Below are positions 10,721-19,065 of a DNA stretch of 64,000 bases, one piece after another. Below the pieces are notes generated by a model. That model saw only the letters and a list, made by a program, of their open reading frames with translations, did not search any database and was not told the origin of the DNA. The first letter of the stretch is position 1. The number at the start of each line of letters is the position of its first letter. Source of the stretch: Streptomyces sp. NBC_00250 (GTDB lineage: Bacteria; Actinomycetota; Actinomycetes; Streptomycetales; Streptomycetaceae); the NCBI RefSeq assembly GCF_036192275.1, contig NZ_CP108088.1:2667501-2731500 (forward strand), given 5' to 3'. A program made the position numbers and the translations under genes.

Positions 10721-12199
10721 CTACTTGCTGGTCAAGGACCGGACCGTGGTGAAGACGTCGAGGACGGCGAGGCAGAGCGGGACGAGGGAGAGCAGGACGA
10801 CGCCCTCGGCCAGGTCGAGGAGCCGGCCCCAGAACGGGGAGAGGCCCTTCCTCGGGATGATCAGGCCGATCGCGGTGATCAGCGCGGCTCCGGCGGCGAC
10901 CGCCGCGGTGAGCCAGATCGTCCGGATGTCCAGGGGGCCCCGGTCCCCGTACATGAGGAAGTCCTTGATCAGGTCCACCGGCGGGTTGAGGGAGAGGCCG
11001 AGGACGAGCAGGGCGATGGCGGCGATGCCGGCGACCAGGACGCAGGCGACCTGCGAGGTGTAGCGGAAGAGGCGGGCGCGCAGCAGCATCGCCAGGCCGG
11101 CGGCGAGGGCGAGGAACTGGCCCCAGACGTTTCCGGCGAAGCCGAGGACGGCGGCGGAGCCGACGACGACCGCCGCGCAGCCGCCGACCAGGCCGAGGAG
11201 CATCTCGTGGCCGCGGCGGGCCTGGAGCGCGATGCGCTCGCCGTCGACGGGCTGGAGCTCCTCGCCGGGGGTCTGCTGCGGGTCGCCGTGGAACTCGTCG
11301 TCGGTGGCGCTGCGGGGAGCCGCGTAGCCGATGGGGAGCCGGGCGAAGCGGGCGGAGAGTCCGGGCAGGAAGGCGACCAGGCCGATGGCGACGGGGGCGC
11401 AGGCGGCGGCCGTCTCGGTGGCGGTCGACTCGGTGAGGATCGCCACGAAGGTGGCGAGGGTGCCGACGGTGGCGAGGAAGGTGGCGGCGACGAAGGGTGC
11501 GTCACCGCTGGGGGTGAGCGCGACCAGGGCCACCGAGGCGACGAGGACGGTGACGGAGCCGAGCAGGAACTGCAGTCGGCCGGGGCCCTGGCCGGCGTCG
11601 GGGCCGACGATGCCGGAGCCGGCGATGAGCAGCAGCGGCAGCGCGCCGAGGCCCAGGGCGACGGCGGTCGCCCGGTCGCCGTACACGCGGGCACGCACTC
11701 CGGCGAAGGCGGTGAGGAGGAATCCCGCGGCGCCCGCGATGATCCCGGGGAGGCTGTGCATGTCGTGGCGGACCGGGTCGGCGAACCACAGCACGAAGCC
11801 CATCAGGACGAGGAGCAGCACGCCGCCGACGAGTCCGGCGCCGCGCAGCAGTTCGTCGCTCCACAGGTGCCGGTCGCGGGTGACGGCGGAGGCGACGGCG
11901 TCGGACACGTCGTCGTAGACGGCCGGCGGCAGGGACTGGGCGAACGGGCGCAGGGAGAGCACCTCGCCGTCGAGGACCTGCTGGGCCGCGAGGGTGCGGG
12001 CCCCGTCGAGGACGGATCCGTCCCGGCGGACCAGGTGGTAGCCCGTGGGCGTACCGGCGGCCTGTGTCTGTCCGGTGAGCCGCAGGATCTCCGGGTAGAC
12101 GTCGGCGACGGCGATGTCCTCGGGGAGTGCGACGTCGATGCGGCTGTCCGGCGCCACGACGGTGACGCGGCAGAAGCCGGTCGCTGCGGTCGTACTCAC
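10721..12199 (-). CDS. eccD: Type VII secretion integral membrane protein EccD
   Basis: 492 residues: a ubiquitin-like N-terminal domain (about 1-90) followed by about eleven hydrophobic helices forming the ESX membrane pore scaffold. The N-terminal region RVTVVAPDSRIDVALPEDI and the polytopic remainder fit EccD of actinobacterial ESX systems. GTG at 12199 is taken as the start, downstream of AGGGGG, although the frame is open further upstream. It diverges from eccC, and the shared 183-bp gap holds both promoters. Confidence 0.88.
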   Translation of the reverse strand: MSTTAATGFCRVTVVAPDSRIDVALPEDIAVADVYPEILRLTGQTQAAGTPTGYHLVRRDGSVLDGARTLAAQQVLDGEVLSLRPFAQSLPPAVYDDVSDAVASAVTRDRHLWSDELLRGAGLVGGVLLLVLMGFVLWFADPVRHDMHSLPGIIAGAAGFLLTAFAGVRARVYGDRATAVALGLGALPLLLIAGSGIVGPDAGQGPGRLQFLLGSVTVLVASVALVALTPSGDAPFVAATFLATVGTLATFVAILTESTATETAAACAPVAIGLVAFLPGLSARFARLPIGYAAPRSATDDEFHGDPQQTPGEELQPVDGERIALQARRGHEMLLGLVGGCAAVVVGSAAVLGFAGNVWGQFLALAAGLAMLLRARLFRYTSQVACVLVAGIAAIALLVLGLSLNPPVDLIKDFLMYGDRGPLDIRTIWLTAAVAAGAALITAIGLIIPRKGLSPFWGRLLDLAEGVVLLSLVPLCLAVLDVFTTVRSLTSK

Positions 12200-12382
12200 G
12201 TGTCTGGACCCCCTGATTCGCGGTTGCGCACGATGCGCGCGCCACCCTACCGGGGACGGGGGGTGGGGGCTGCAAGTAGGATCGCCGTCCCATGGGGGAA
12301 GTCCGTGCGCTCGGCTGCCGACAGGGGTGCCGTGCGGATGCTCCCGCCACGAGCCCGCCTCCAACGAGGGATTGATGCGCCG
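12200..12382. promoter_or_regulatory. Divergent eccD/eccC promoter region
   Basis: On the minus strand TAGGGTG (12249-12243) lies 44 bases before the eccD start and is a plausible -10 region. On the plus strand TAGGAT (12277-12282, approximate) is a candidate for eccC, about 100 bases before its start. Neither has a good -35 box. The same TAGGGTG appears before two other ESX transcription units in this window. Confidence 0.4.
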
Positions 12383-15300
12383 GTGAGCCAGATCGTCGTC
12401 AAACGCCCGCCGAGGTCACTTCCGCCGGAAGTGCCCGGTGAGGAACTGATCCTGGAGTCTCCGCCGGAACTCCCGCGGGGACAGCAGGAGTCGGCGTTGA
12501 TGCAGCTCCTGCCGATGCTCGGCATGGGCTCCTCGGTCGTGTTCTTCTTCATGACGCCGTCGCCGATCATGAAGATCATGGGCACGCTGATGCTGGCGTC
12601 GACGGTCGCGATGGCCGTCGCCCAGTTCGTCAGATTCCGTCGCGGTACGCAGGGGCAAATGTCCGATGTCCGCCGCGACTACCTCAAATACCTCGCGCAG
12701 ACCCGTCGTACGGTGCGCCGCACGGCCCGCAAGCAGCGGGACGCGCAGCTGTATCTGCACCCCTCCCCCGAGCAGTTGTGGTCGGTCGTGGCCGAGGGCT
12801 CGCGGGTGTGGGAGCGCCGGGTCGGCGACCATGACTTCGGGCAGGCGCGGATCGGGCTGGGGGCGCAGCAGTTGGCGACCCCGCTGGTGGCCCCGGACAC
12901 GGCTCCGGTGGACGAGCTGGAGCCGCTGTGCGCGGGCGCCATGCAGCAGTTCCTCGCGGTGCACGGCACCCTGGACGGACTGCCGATGGCGGTCTCGATG
13001 CGGGCGTTCTACCACGTGACGGTGTCGGGTGACGCGGAGTCGGCGCAGGCGACGGCGCGTGCCCTGGTGTCGCAGCTGGTGACCCTGCACTCCCCCGACG
13101 ACCTGATGCTCGCCGTGGTCGCGACGCGGCCCGCGCAGGAGCGCTGGGACTGGACGAAGTGGCTGCCGCACACCCAGGTGCCGGGGCAGGTCGACGGGGC
13201 GGGCACGAAGCGCCTGTTCGGCGACGACCTCAATGAACTGGAGCAGTTGATCCGCTCGAAGCTGGACGGGCGGCCGCGGTTCTCCCGGGAGAACCAGCCG
13301 GTCCTCGACCAGCCGCACGTGGTCGTGGTCCTGGACTCCGATTCGACGCGCGGTGGCATGGTGCCGCCGGACTCCCTGCTCGCGGCGGCCGAGGGCCTCC
13401 AGGGCGTGACGATCGTCGAGGTGGTCTCCGGCGACCTCGACGAGCCGCGCGGCGGTCTCTCGGTGGTGGTTCGGCCGGGCCGGCTGCGGCTGGAGTCGGG
13501 AGGCGGCTTCGCGTACGAGGGGCTGCCGGACGGCATCTCGCTGCCCGCGGCGGAGGCCCTGGCGCGCCAGCTGGCCCCACTGCGGATGGGCGGCGGGGAC
13601 GACGACGAGCCGCTGCTCGCCAATCTGGACTTCACGGATCTGCTGAACCTGGGCGACGCCGCCTCGGTGGACGTGGCACGGACCTGGCGGCCCCGCTCGG
13701 TGGCCGAACGGCTCCGGGTGCCGATCGGTGTCGGCGAGGACGGCCAGCCGGTCATGCTGGACCTCAAGGAGGCCGCGCAGGAGGGCATGGGCCCGCACGG
13801 TCTGTGCGTGGGCGCCACCGGTTCCGGAAAGTCGGAGCTGCTGCGGACGCTGGTCCTCGGTCTCGCGGTGACGCACTCCTCGGAGACGCTGAACTTCGTC
13901 CTCGCGGACTTCAAGGGCGGCGCGACCTTCGCGGGCATGTCGCAGATGCCGCACGTGGCGGCGGTCATCACCAACCTGTCCGACGACCTGACGCTCGTCG
14001 ACCGCATGGGCGACGCGATCCGCGGCGAGCTGCAGCGGCGCCAGGAGCTGCTGCGGTCGGCGGGCAACTACGCCAACATCCACGACTACGAGAAGGCGCG
14101 TGCGGCGGGTGCCCCGCTCGAACCGCTGGCCTCGCTCGTCCTGGTCATCGACGAGTTCTCCGAGCTCCTCACCGCCAAGCCGGACTTCATCGACATGTTC
14201 ATCCAGATCGGCCGCATCGGCCGCTCCCTGGGTGTGCATCTGCTGCTCGCCTCGCAGCGCCTGGAGGAGGGCAAGCTGCGCGGCCTGGACACGTACCTCT
14301 CGTACCGGATCGGTCTGCGGACGTTCTCGGCCGCGGAGTCGCGGACGGCGATCGGTGTGCCGGACGCGTACCACCTGCCGTCCGTGCCCGGTTCGGGCTA
14401 TCTGAAGTTCGGTACGGACGAGATGACCCGCTTCAAGGCGGCGTACGTCTCGGGGACCTACCGGACCGGCGGGCCGCGTCTGGAGATCGGGCAGCTGCCG
14501 GTGGAGCGGCGTCCCGCGGTGTTCACGGCGGCGCCGGTGCCGGTGGTGTACGCGGCGCCGGACCCGGCATACCTCACGGCGCAGCGGGCGGAGGAGGACG
14601 ACGCGCTCGCGGACACCGTCCTCGACGTGATCGTGCGCCGTCTGGAGGGCCAGGGCGTGCCGGCGCACCAGGTGTGGCTGCCGCCGCTCGACCAGGCGCC
14701 CTCGCTCGACCAGCTGCTTCCGGGTCTCGCGCAGACCGCGGACCGGGGGCTCACGGCGACGGAGTACACGCGTCAGGGCGGGCTCACGGTGCCGCTCGGC
14801 CTCATCGACAAGCCGTTCGAGCAGCGGCGTGAGGTGCTGTACCGGGACTTCTCGGGCGCGGCCGGTCACATGATGGTGGTCGGCGGTCCGCAGTCCGGCA
14901 AGTCGACGATGATGCGGACGCTCATCTCGTCGTTCGCGCTCACCCACACCCCGGCCGAGGTGCAGTTCTACTGCCTGGACTTCGGTGGCGGCGGCATGGT
15001 CTCGCTCGCCGACCTGCCGCACGTCGGCGGGGTCGCGTCCCGGCTCGACCCGGAGCGAGTGCGGCGTACGGTCGCCGAGGTGATGGGCGTGCTGAACCGG
15101 CGGGAGGAGTTCTTCCGCTCGAACTCCATCGACTCGATCGCCACCTACCGGCGCAAGCGGGCCGCGGGCGAACTGCCGGGCGAGGCCTGGGGCGACGTCT
15201 TCCTGGTCGTGGACGGCTGGGGCGGTTTCCGCAACGACTACGACATGCTGGAGCCGATCGTCGCGGACATCGCGGCGCGCGGTCTGGGCTACGGCATCCA

Positions 15301-16351
15301 TGTGGTGATCACCGCCTCCCGGTACATGGAGGTGCGGGCGGCGCTCAAGGACCAGATGCTGGGCCGGCTCGAACTGCGGCTCGGTGACGTCATGGACTCC
15401 GAGTTCGACCGCAAGGTCGCGGCGAACGTGCCGCCCGGCGTACCGGGTCGCGGCCAGGTGCCGGAGAAGCTCCACTTCATGGGGGCGCTGCCGCGCATCG
15501 ACGGGTCGAGCTCGTCCGTGGACCTGTCGGACGGCACGTCGGCGTTCGTACGGTCGGTGCAGGCGTCCTGGACCGGGGCCCCGGCCCCCGCGGTGCGGCT
15601 GCTGCCGCGCAAGCTGCCGGCCGAGCGGCTGCCGAAGGGCTTCGAGTACCCGCAGCACGGCATCGCGATCGGTATCGACGAGACGAACCTGGAGCCGGTG
15701 TTCGTCGACTTCGAGTCGGACCCGTTCTTCCTGGTCTTCGGCGAGAGCGAGTCCGGCAAGACGGCACTGCTCCGGCTCATCGCCAAGCAGCTGTGCGAGC
15801 GGTACACGCCGGAGCAGGCGCGGATCGTGGTGGGTGACTACCGGCGCACGATGCTGGAGGCGGTCGCACCCTCGCACCTCCTGGAGTACGCGCCGATGGC
15901 CTCCGCCATGCAGATGCACATGGAGGCGATCAACACGGTGATGACGAAGCGGGCGCCCAAGCCCGACATCACGCCGCAGCAGCTGCGGGACCGCAGCTGG
16001 TGGACGGGGCCGCAACTGTACGTCCTGGTCGACGACTTCGAGCTGGTGGCCACCAACTCGGGGAACCCGCTGGCGGTCCTGGTGGAGAACCTGCCGTTCG
16101 CGCGGGACGTCGGCATCCGGTTCATCGTGGCGCGCAGCGCCGCGGGCGCGTCCCGGGCGATGTACGAGCCGTTCATGCAGCGCATGAGGGAGCTGGGCGC
16201 GCAGGGCGTGCTGCTCTCCGGCGACCCGGGCGAGGGCGACATCCTCGGCAACGTCCGGGCCCGGCCGATGCCTCCGGGCCGGGGCACGTTCGTGTCGCGG
16301 AAGCGGGGCACGCCGCTGGTCCAGCTGGGCTGGCTGCCGGAACGGCACTGA
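12383..16351 (+). CDS. eccC: Type VII secretion ATPase EccC (FtsK/SpoIIIE family)
   Basis: 1322-residue motor of the ESX system, which recognises WXG100 substrates and drives export. The N-terminus has two membrane helices (about 40-85, including VVFFFMTPSPIMKIMG), then three tandem P-loop modules with Walker A motifs GATGSGKS (477-484), GGPQSGKS (834-841) and GESESGKT (1120-1127). Only the first has a classical Walker B (LVLVIDEFSELL); modules two and three have VVDGWG and LVDDFE. It is a single fused chain rather than the split EccCa/EccCb of some mycobacterial systems. The GTG at 12383 gives the usual MSQIVVKRPP start, behind GAGGG. Confidence 0.95.
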   Translation: MSQIVVKRPPRSLPPEVPGEELILESPPELPRGQQESALMQLLPMLGMGSSVVFFFMTPSPIMKIMGTLMLASTVAMAVAQFVRFRRGTQGQMSDVRRDYLKYLAQTRRTVRRTARKQRDAQLYLHPSPEQLWSVVAEGSRVWERRVGDHDFGQARIGLGAQQLATPLVAPDTAPVDELEPLCAGAMQQFLAVHGTLDGLPMAVSMRAFYHVTVSGDAESAQATARALVSQLVTLHSPDDLMLAVVATRPAQERWDWTKWLPHTQVPGQVDGAGTKRLFGDDLNELEQLIRSKLDGRPRFSRENQPVLDQPHVVVVLDSDSTRGGMVPPDSLLAAAEGLQGVTIVEVVSGDLDEPRGGLSVVVRPGRLRLESGGGFAYEGLPDGISLPAAEALARQLAPLRMGGGDDDEPLLANLDFTDLLNLGDAASVDVARTWRPRSVAERLRVPIGVGEDGQPVMLDLKEAAQEGMGPHGLCVGATGSGKSELLRTLVLGLAVTHSSETLNFVLADFKGGATFAGMSQMPHVAAVITNLSDDLTLVDRMGDAIRGELQRRQELLRSAGNYANIHDYEKARAAGAPLEPLASLVLVIDEFSELLTAKPDFIDMFIQIGRIGRSLGVHLLLASQRLEEGKLRGLDTYLSYRIGLRTFSAAESRTAIGVPDAYHLPSVPGSGYLKFGTDEMTRFKAAYVSGTYRTGGPRLEIGQLPVERRPAVFTAAPVPVVYAAPDPAYLTAQRAEEDDALADTVLDVIVRRLEGQGVPAHQVWLPPLDQAPSLDQLLPGLAQTADRGLTATEYTRQGGLTVPLGLIDKPFEQRREVLYRDFSGAAGHMMVVGGPQSGKSTMMRTLISSFALTHTPAEVQFYCLDFGGGGMVSLADLPHVGGVASRLDPERVRRTVAEVMGVLNRREEFFRSNSIDSIATYRRKRAAGELPGEAWGDVFLVVDGWGGFRNDYDMLEPIVADIAARGLGYGIHVVITASRYMEVRAALKDQMLGRLELRLGDVMDSEFDRKVAANVPPGVPGRGQVPEKLHFMGALPRIDGSSSSVDLSDGTSAFVRSVQASWTGAPAPAVRLLPRKLPAERLPKGFEYPQHGIAIGIDETNLEPVFVDFESDPFFLVFGESESGKTALLRLIAKQLCERYTPEQARIVVGDYRRTMLEAVAPSHLLEYAPMASAMQMHMEAINTVMTKRAPKPDITPQQLRDRSWWTGPQLYVLVDDFELVATNSGNPLAVLVENLPFARDVGIRFIVARSAAGASRAMYEPFMQRMRELGAQGVLLSGDPGEGDILGNVRARPMPPGRGTFVSRKRGTPLVQLGWLPERH

Positions 16352-16358
16352 CGGAGCG

Positions 16359-16385
16359 GCTCCGGCAGAACCGCTCTGCCGGAGC
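16359..16385 (+). terminator. Terminator after eccC
   Basis: Perfect 10-bp stem (16359-16368/16376-16385, GCTCCGGCAG) with a 7-nt loop, starting 8 bases past the eccC stop. Confidence 0.65.
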
Positions 16386-16448
16386 AGGTCCGACGGAGCA
16401 GGCCCGGCGAAGCAGGCCTGGCGGGCGCGGGAATTCCCGCTGATCGGG

Positions 16449-16484
16449 TACGGCGGTCCCACTACTGTGGGAGGGACCGCCGTA
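16449..16484. promoter_or_regulatory. Perfect 12-bp inverted repeat before the bldB-like gene (candidate operator)
   Basis: TACGGCGGTCCC (16449-16460) and its exact complement (16473-16484) flank a 12-nt spacer containing TACTGT (16463-16468), a possible -10. The repeat ends 22 bases before the ATG. It could be an operator or an RNA hairpin in the leader; an alternative inner pairing CCCAC/GTGGG also exists. Confidence 0.55.
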
Positions 16485-16506
16485 CCACCGCGAAGGGAAC
16501 GCGCCG

Positions 16507-16812
16507 ATGACCGACGCAGACACCAGCACGAGCAGCTCCGACAGCGCCGCGGGCAGCGCCGCCGACAGCGCTCTGGCCGCCGAGAAGCAGCGCCAGAAGG
16601 ACGAGCTGTACGCGCTCGACATCTCCGGCGTCGCGTGGGAGGGCGCTCCCGGGACGAGCCCGGACGAGGAGCGGGTGGAGATCGCCCGGCTCCCCGAGGG
16701 CGCGGTGGCGATGCGTTCGTCCCTCGACAAGGAGACGGTGCTGCGTTACACGAAGGCCGAGTGGGACGCGTTCGTCCTCGGCGCCAGGGACGGCGAGTTC
16801 GACCTGCGGTGA
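16507..16812 (+). CDS. bldB: BldB-like DUF397 protein
   Basis: 101-residue acidic protein with a Ser/Ala-rich N-terminus and a DUF397 fold: DISGVAWEGAP, then RVEIARLPEGAVAMRSS and the closing motif YTKAEWDAFVLGARDGEFD. BldB of S. coelicolor is a DUF397 protein needed for aerial growth, and its gene lies next to the esx genes; location and sequence make this the likely orthologue rather than one of the many DUF397 paralogues. AAGGGA precedes the ATG. An inverted repeat lies just upstream and a bidirectional terminator just downstream. Its molecular function is not known. Confidence 0.75.
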   Translation: MTDADTSTSSSDSAAGSAADSALAAEKQRQKDELYALDISGVAWEGAPGTSPDEERVEIARLPEGAVAMRSSLDKETVLRYTKAEWDAFVLGARDGEFDLR

Positions 16813-16824
16813 CCCGCGGACGCA

Positions 16825-16863
16825 CGTGAGGGGGTGGCCCGTCGGACGGGCCACCCCCTCACG
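16825..16863. terminator. Bidirectional terminator between bldB and esxA
   Basis: Perfect 18-bp stem (16825-16842/16846-16863, CGTGAGGGGGTGGCCCGT) with a 3-nt loop, between convergent genes. Confidence 0.8.
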
Positions 16864-16890
16864 CGTGTCTCTGCCGGTCGGCAGAGTCGC

Positions 16891-17181
16891 TCACATCATG
16901 CGGAACCGGGCGGCGTTGCCCTTGTCGGTGTCCTGGTAGCCCATGACCGACTCGTCGAGGAGCTGGGCGATGCGCGCCAGGTCCTGGTTCATGCCGGCCA
17001 TGTCACGGGTCAGGCGGTCCTGGCTCTCGCGGTAGGCGACCTTCGCCTCGCCTTCCCAGTTGGAGGCGACACGGTTGACCTCGGCCATGAGGTCGTCGAG
17101 CTTCTGGGTGAGCGTGGTGGAGGTCAGGCGGGTGTCGGCCGCCGCCTGCGTCACGGTGTCGTAATTGACCGCAGTGGTCAT
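16891..17181 (-). CDS. esxA: WXG100 protein EsxA-like
   Basis: 96-residue helical hairpin substrate of the ESX system. The turn motif W-E-G is at residues 42-44, and a C-terminal YxxxD export signal (YQDTD, 82-86) is present. It is expected to pair with the WXG100 protein encoded just upstream and leave the cell as a heterodimer; in Streptomyces such pairs influence sporulation. The ATG at 17181 follows AGGAG. It is second in the esx transcript, 53 bases after the first gene. Confidence 0.9.
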   Translation of the reverse strand: MTTAVNYDTVTQAAADTRLTSTTLTQKLDDLMAEVNRVASNWEGEAKVAYRESQDRLTRDMAGMNQDLARIAQLLDESVMGYQDTDKGNAARFRMM

Positions 17182-17234
17182 GATGATGACTCCTGAAGTG
17201 AGAGTGGCGCGGAGGACTGTGGGGACCGGGCTGC

Positions 17235-17570
17235 TCAGACGCCCAGGATGGCGCTCTGGCCGCCGCCGCTGGAGTCCATGGTCTTGAAGGACCGCAGACG
17301 GTCCTCTTCCTCCTGCGTGAACCCGTCGGCGCTCATGCGCATGATCTCCTCGAGCTTGCTGAGCTCGGCACGCATGCTGCGCAGACGCTGGTTCAGGTCG
17401 TTCTGGACCCGGTCGTACTCCTTGCTCGCAGCGCCCTGCCAGCCCGCCTGGACGCGGTCGACCACGCCGTTGAGGTTGGTGATGCGGGACTGGAGCTCGT
17501 CGGAGAAGTCCTGGATCCGGCCGGCGAGCTTGACTTGTTCGGCACTGGTTACGTTCAGGTCTTTCGACAT
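17235..17570 (-). CDS. esxB: WXG100 protein EsxB-like
   Basis: 111-residue WXG100 protein with W-Q-G at 44-46 between two amphipathic helices. Unlike its neighbour it has phenylalanine where the C-terminal secretion tyrosine would be (FTQEE, 84-88), followed by a Gly/Ser tail, so the EsxA-like partner probably supplies the YxxxD export signal. It leads the esx transcript behind a well-formed promoter at 17694-17722. The A/B names follow Streptomyces usage and are by position. Confidence 0.88.
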   Translation of the reverse strand: MSKDLNVTSAEQVKLAGRIQDFSDELQSRITNLNGVVDRVQAGWQGAASKEYDRVQNDLNQRLRSMRAELSKLEEIMRMSADGFTQEEEDRLRSFKTMDSSGGGQSAILGV

Positions 17571-17693
17571 CTTGCCCCTTCTTCCTTCGGTGACGTCGAC
17601 GGCTGGGCCATCGGGCCATCCGGTCGTGATGCGGACGGGAATCTTCTGATGCCGCCCCCGTGCTGGGATCGCACTGCCGTGCGCCCAGCGGTC

Positions 17694-17722
17694 ACTTTAG
17701 CCATTGACGGCGGCAGTTCCAA
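17694..17722 (-). promoter_or_regulatory. esx operon promoter
   Basis: On the minus strand TTGGAA (17722-17717), a 17-nt spacer and TAAAGT (17699-17694) form a good vegetative-type promoter 124 bases before the esxB start. The intervening leader has no strong hairpin that I can see. Confidence 0.6.
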
Positions 17723-17760
17723 CTGCAAAGGAGGGTCGGGATACTTGACCGCTACGCGGG

Positions 17761-19062
17761 TCAACGTGCCCCCCTTCTGCGGCGGCTGTCGCGGATCACA
17801 GTGGCGGTCCCGGCGACCACGGCCACCAGGACGACACCGATCCCCAACGTGTAGGTGGCGAGCCGTTCGGAGCGCTCCTGAGGCGTCTCCGACAGCGCCA
17901 GACGGGCCGGCTCGGGAGCCGGCGGCTTGGGCGGGCGAGGGTCGGGCGTGGGCGCGGTGGGCGGCGCCCCGGGGGCGTCCGCCAGGGCCCGCACCGGGTC
18001 GACCACACCCCAACCGACGTAGTTGTCACGTCCGTTGACCGAGCGGACGGCGGTCTGCTCGATCCGGGCGACGATCTGCGCCGCGGTCCAGTCGTCGTGC
18101 TCGGCGCGGAGCAGGGCGGCGACACCGGCGACGTACGGCGCGGAGAAGCTGGTGCCGTTGTCGACGCACTGGCCGCCGCCGGGGACCGTGGAGACGACGT
18201 CGACGCCGGGGGCGGCGACGCCCACGAAGTCGCCGGCCTGGGAGAACGCGGCGCGCTCGTTGTTCCGGTCGGAGGAGGCGACGGCGAGGACGCCGGGGAA
18301 GGCGGCCGGGTAGGTCTTCTTGAAGGTGCCGTCCATGCCGTCGTTGCCGGCGGAGGCGACGACGACGACATCCCTCTTGATCGCCTCGGCCACCGCCTTG
18401 GCCATGTCCGAATCCGCGTCGAGCGGCTCGGTGGTGTCCTGCGAGATGTTGATGACGTGGGCGCCCTTGGCGACGGCCCACGTGATGGCCTGTGCCATCG
18501 TGTCGGACTTGCCGCTGTTCTTCTCGTCGTTCTGCCGGATCGGGATGATCGTCGCCTCGGGCGCGAGGCCGACGAAGCCGGTTCCCTTTCGGGGGCGGGC
18601 GGCGATGATGCCGGCGACCTTGGTGCCGTGGCCGACCTGGTCGACGGTGCCGTCGGTCTTGCCGCGCTGCTCGTCGCCGAAGCCGGGGTTCTTCTTGTCG
18701 GGCTTGAGGTAGTCCTTGCCCAGCTTGGGATCGACGGCGCTCCGCAGCTGCGGGTTGACGTCGTCGACGCCCGTGTCGATGACCGCGACCTTGACGCCCT
18801 TGCCCTTGGTGTCCTGCCACAGCTCGTCGAGGAGGACCCGCTGGAGCGGCCAGGGGGTGTCCGCGATCTGCTTCTTCATCGGGAAGGTGCATTCGCCGCT
18901 GCCGTCGAGGACGGGGCCGTCGCTGCGCTCCGGGGCGGACGGGGCGGCCGAGGCCGCGCCCGGGGCGGCGAGGAGCGCGCCGAGGGTGCCCGCGGCGAGG
19001 AGGGCCGCGGCGCGGGACGGCGTACGGGACGTCGTGCGGGAGTTCTTCGTCACCGGTGCCAC
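17761..19062 (-). CDS. mycP: ESX mycosin, membrane-anchored subtilisin-like protease
   Basis: 433 residues: signal peptide (about 15-40), subtilase domain with catalytic Asp96 (VIDTG), His145 (GHGTKVAG), oxyanion Asn240 (SAGND) and Ser305 (NGTSFSAP), then a proline-rich linker and C-terminal membrane helix (about 403-425) with basic tail. This is the layout of MycP mycosins, which face outward and stabilise the ESX membrane complex. It starts three bases past the eccB stop; a GTG three codons later is an alternative start with a better-spaced GGGGGT. The proline/alanine stretch precedes the anchor as in the family. Confidence 0.92.
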   Translation of the reverse strand: MAPVTKNSRTTSRTPSRAAALLAAGTLGALLAAPGAASAAPSAPERSDGPVLDGSGECTFPMKKQIADTPWPLQRVLLDELWQDTKGKGVKVAVIDTGVDDVNPQLRSAVDPKLGKDYLKPDKKNPGFGDEQRGKTDGTVDQVGHGTKVAGIIAARPRKGTGFVGLAPEATIIPIRQNDEKNSGKSDTMAQAITWAVAKGAHVINISQDTTEPLDADSDMAKAVAEAIKRDVVVVASAGNDGMDGTFKKTYPAAFPGVLAVASSDRNNERAAFSQAGDFVGVAAPGVDVVSTVPGGGQCVDNGTSFSAPYVAGVAALLRAEHDDWTAAQIVARIEQTAVRSVNGRDNYVGWGVVDPVRALADAPGAPPTAPTPDPRPPKPPAPEPARLALSETPQERSERLATYTLGIGVVLVAVVAGTATVIRDSRRRRGAR

Positions 19063-19065
19063 CCC

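Noticed and set aside
12416..16825. 1469-codon minus-strand open frame opposite eccC
   Set aside because: Arg/Pro/His-rich translation without motifs; exact antisense of a conserved ATPase. Third-position GC supports the plus strand.
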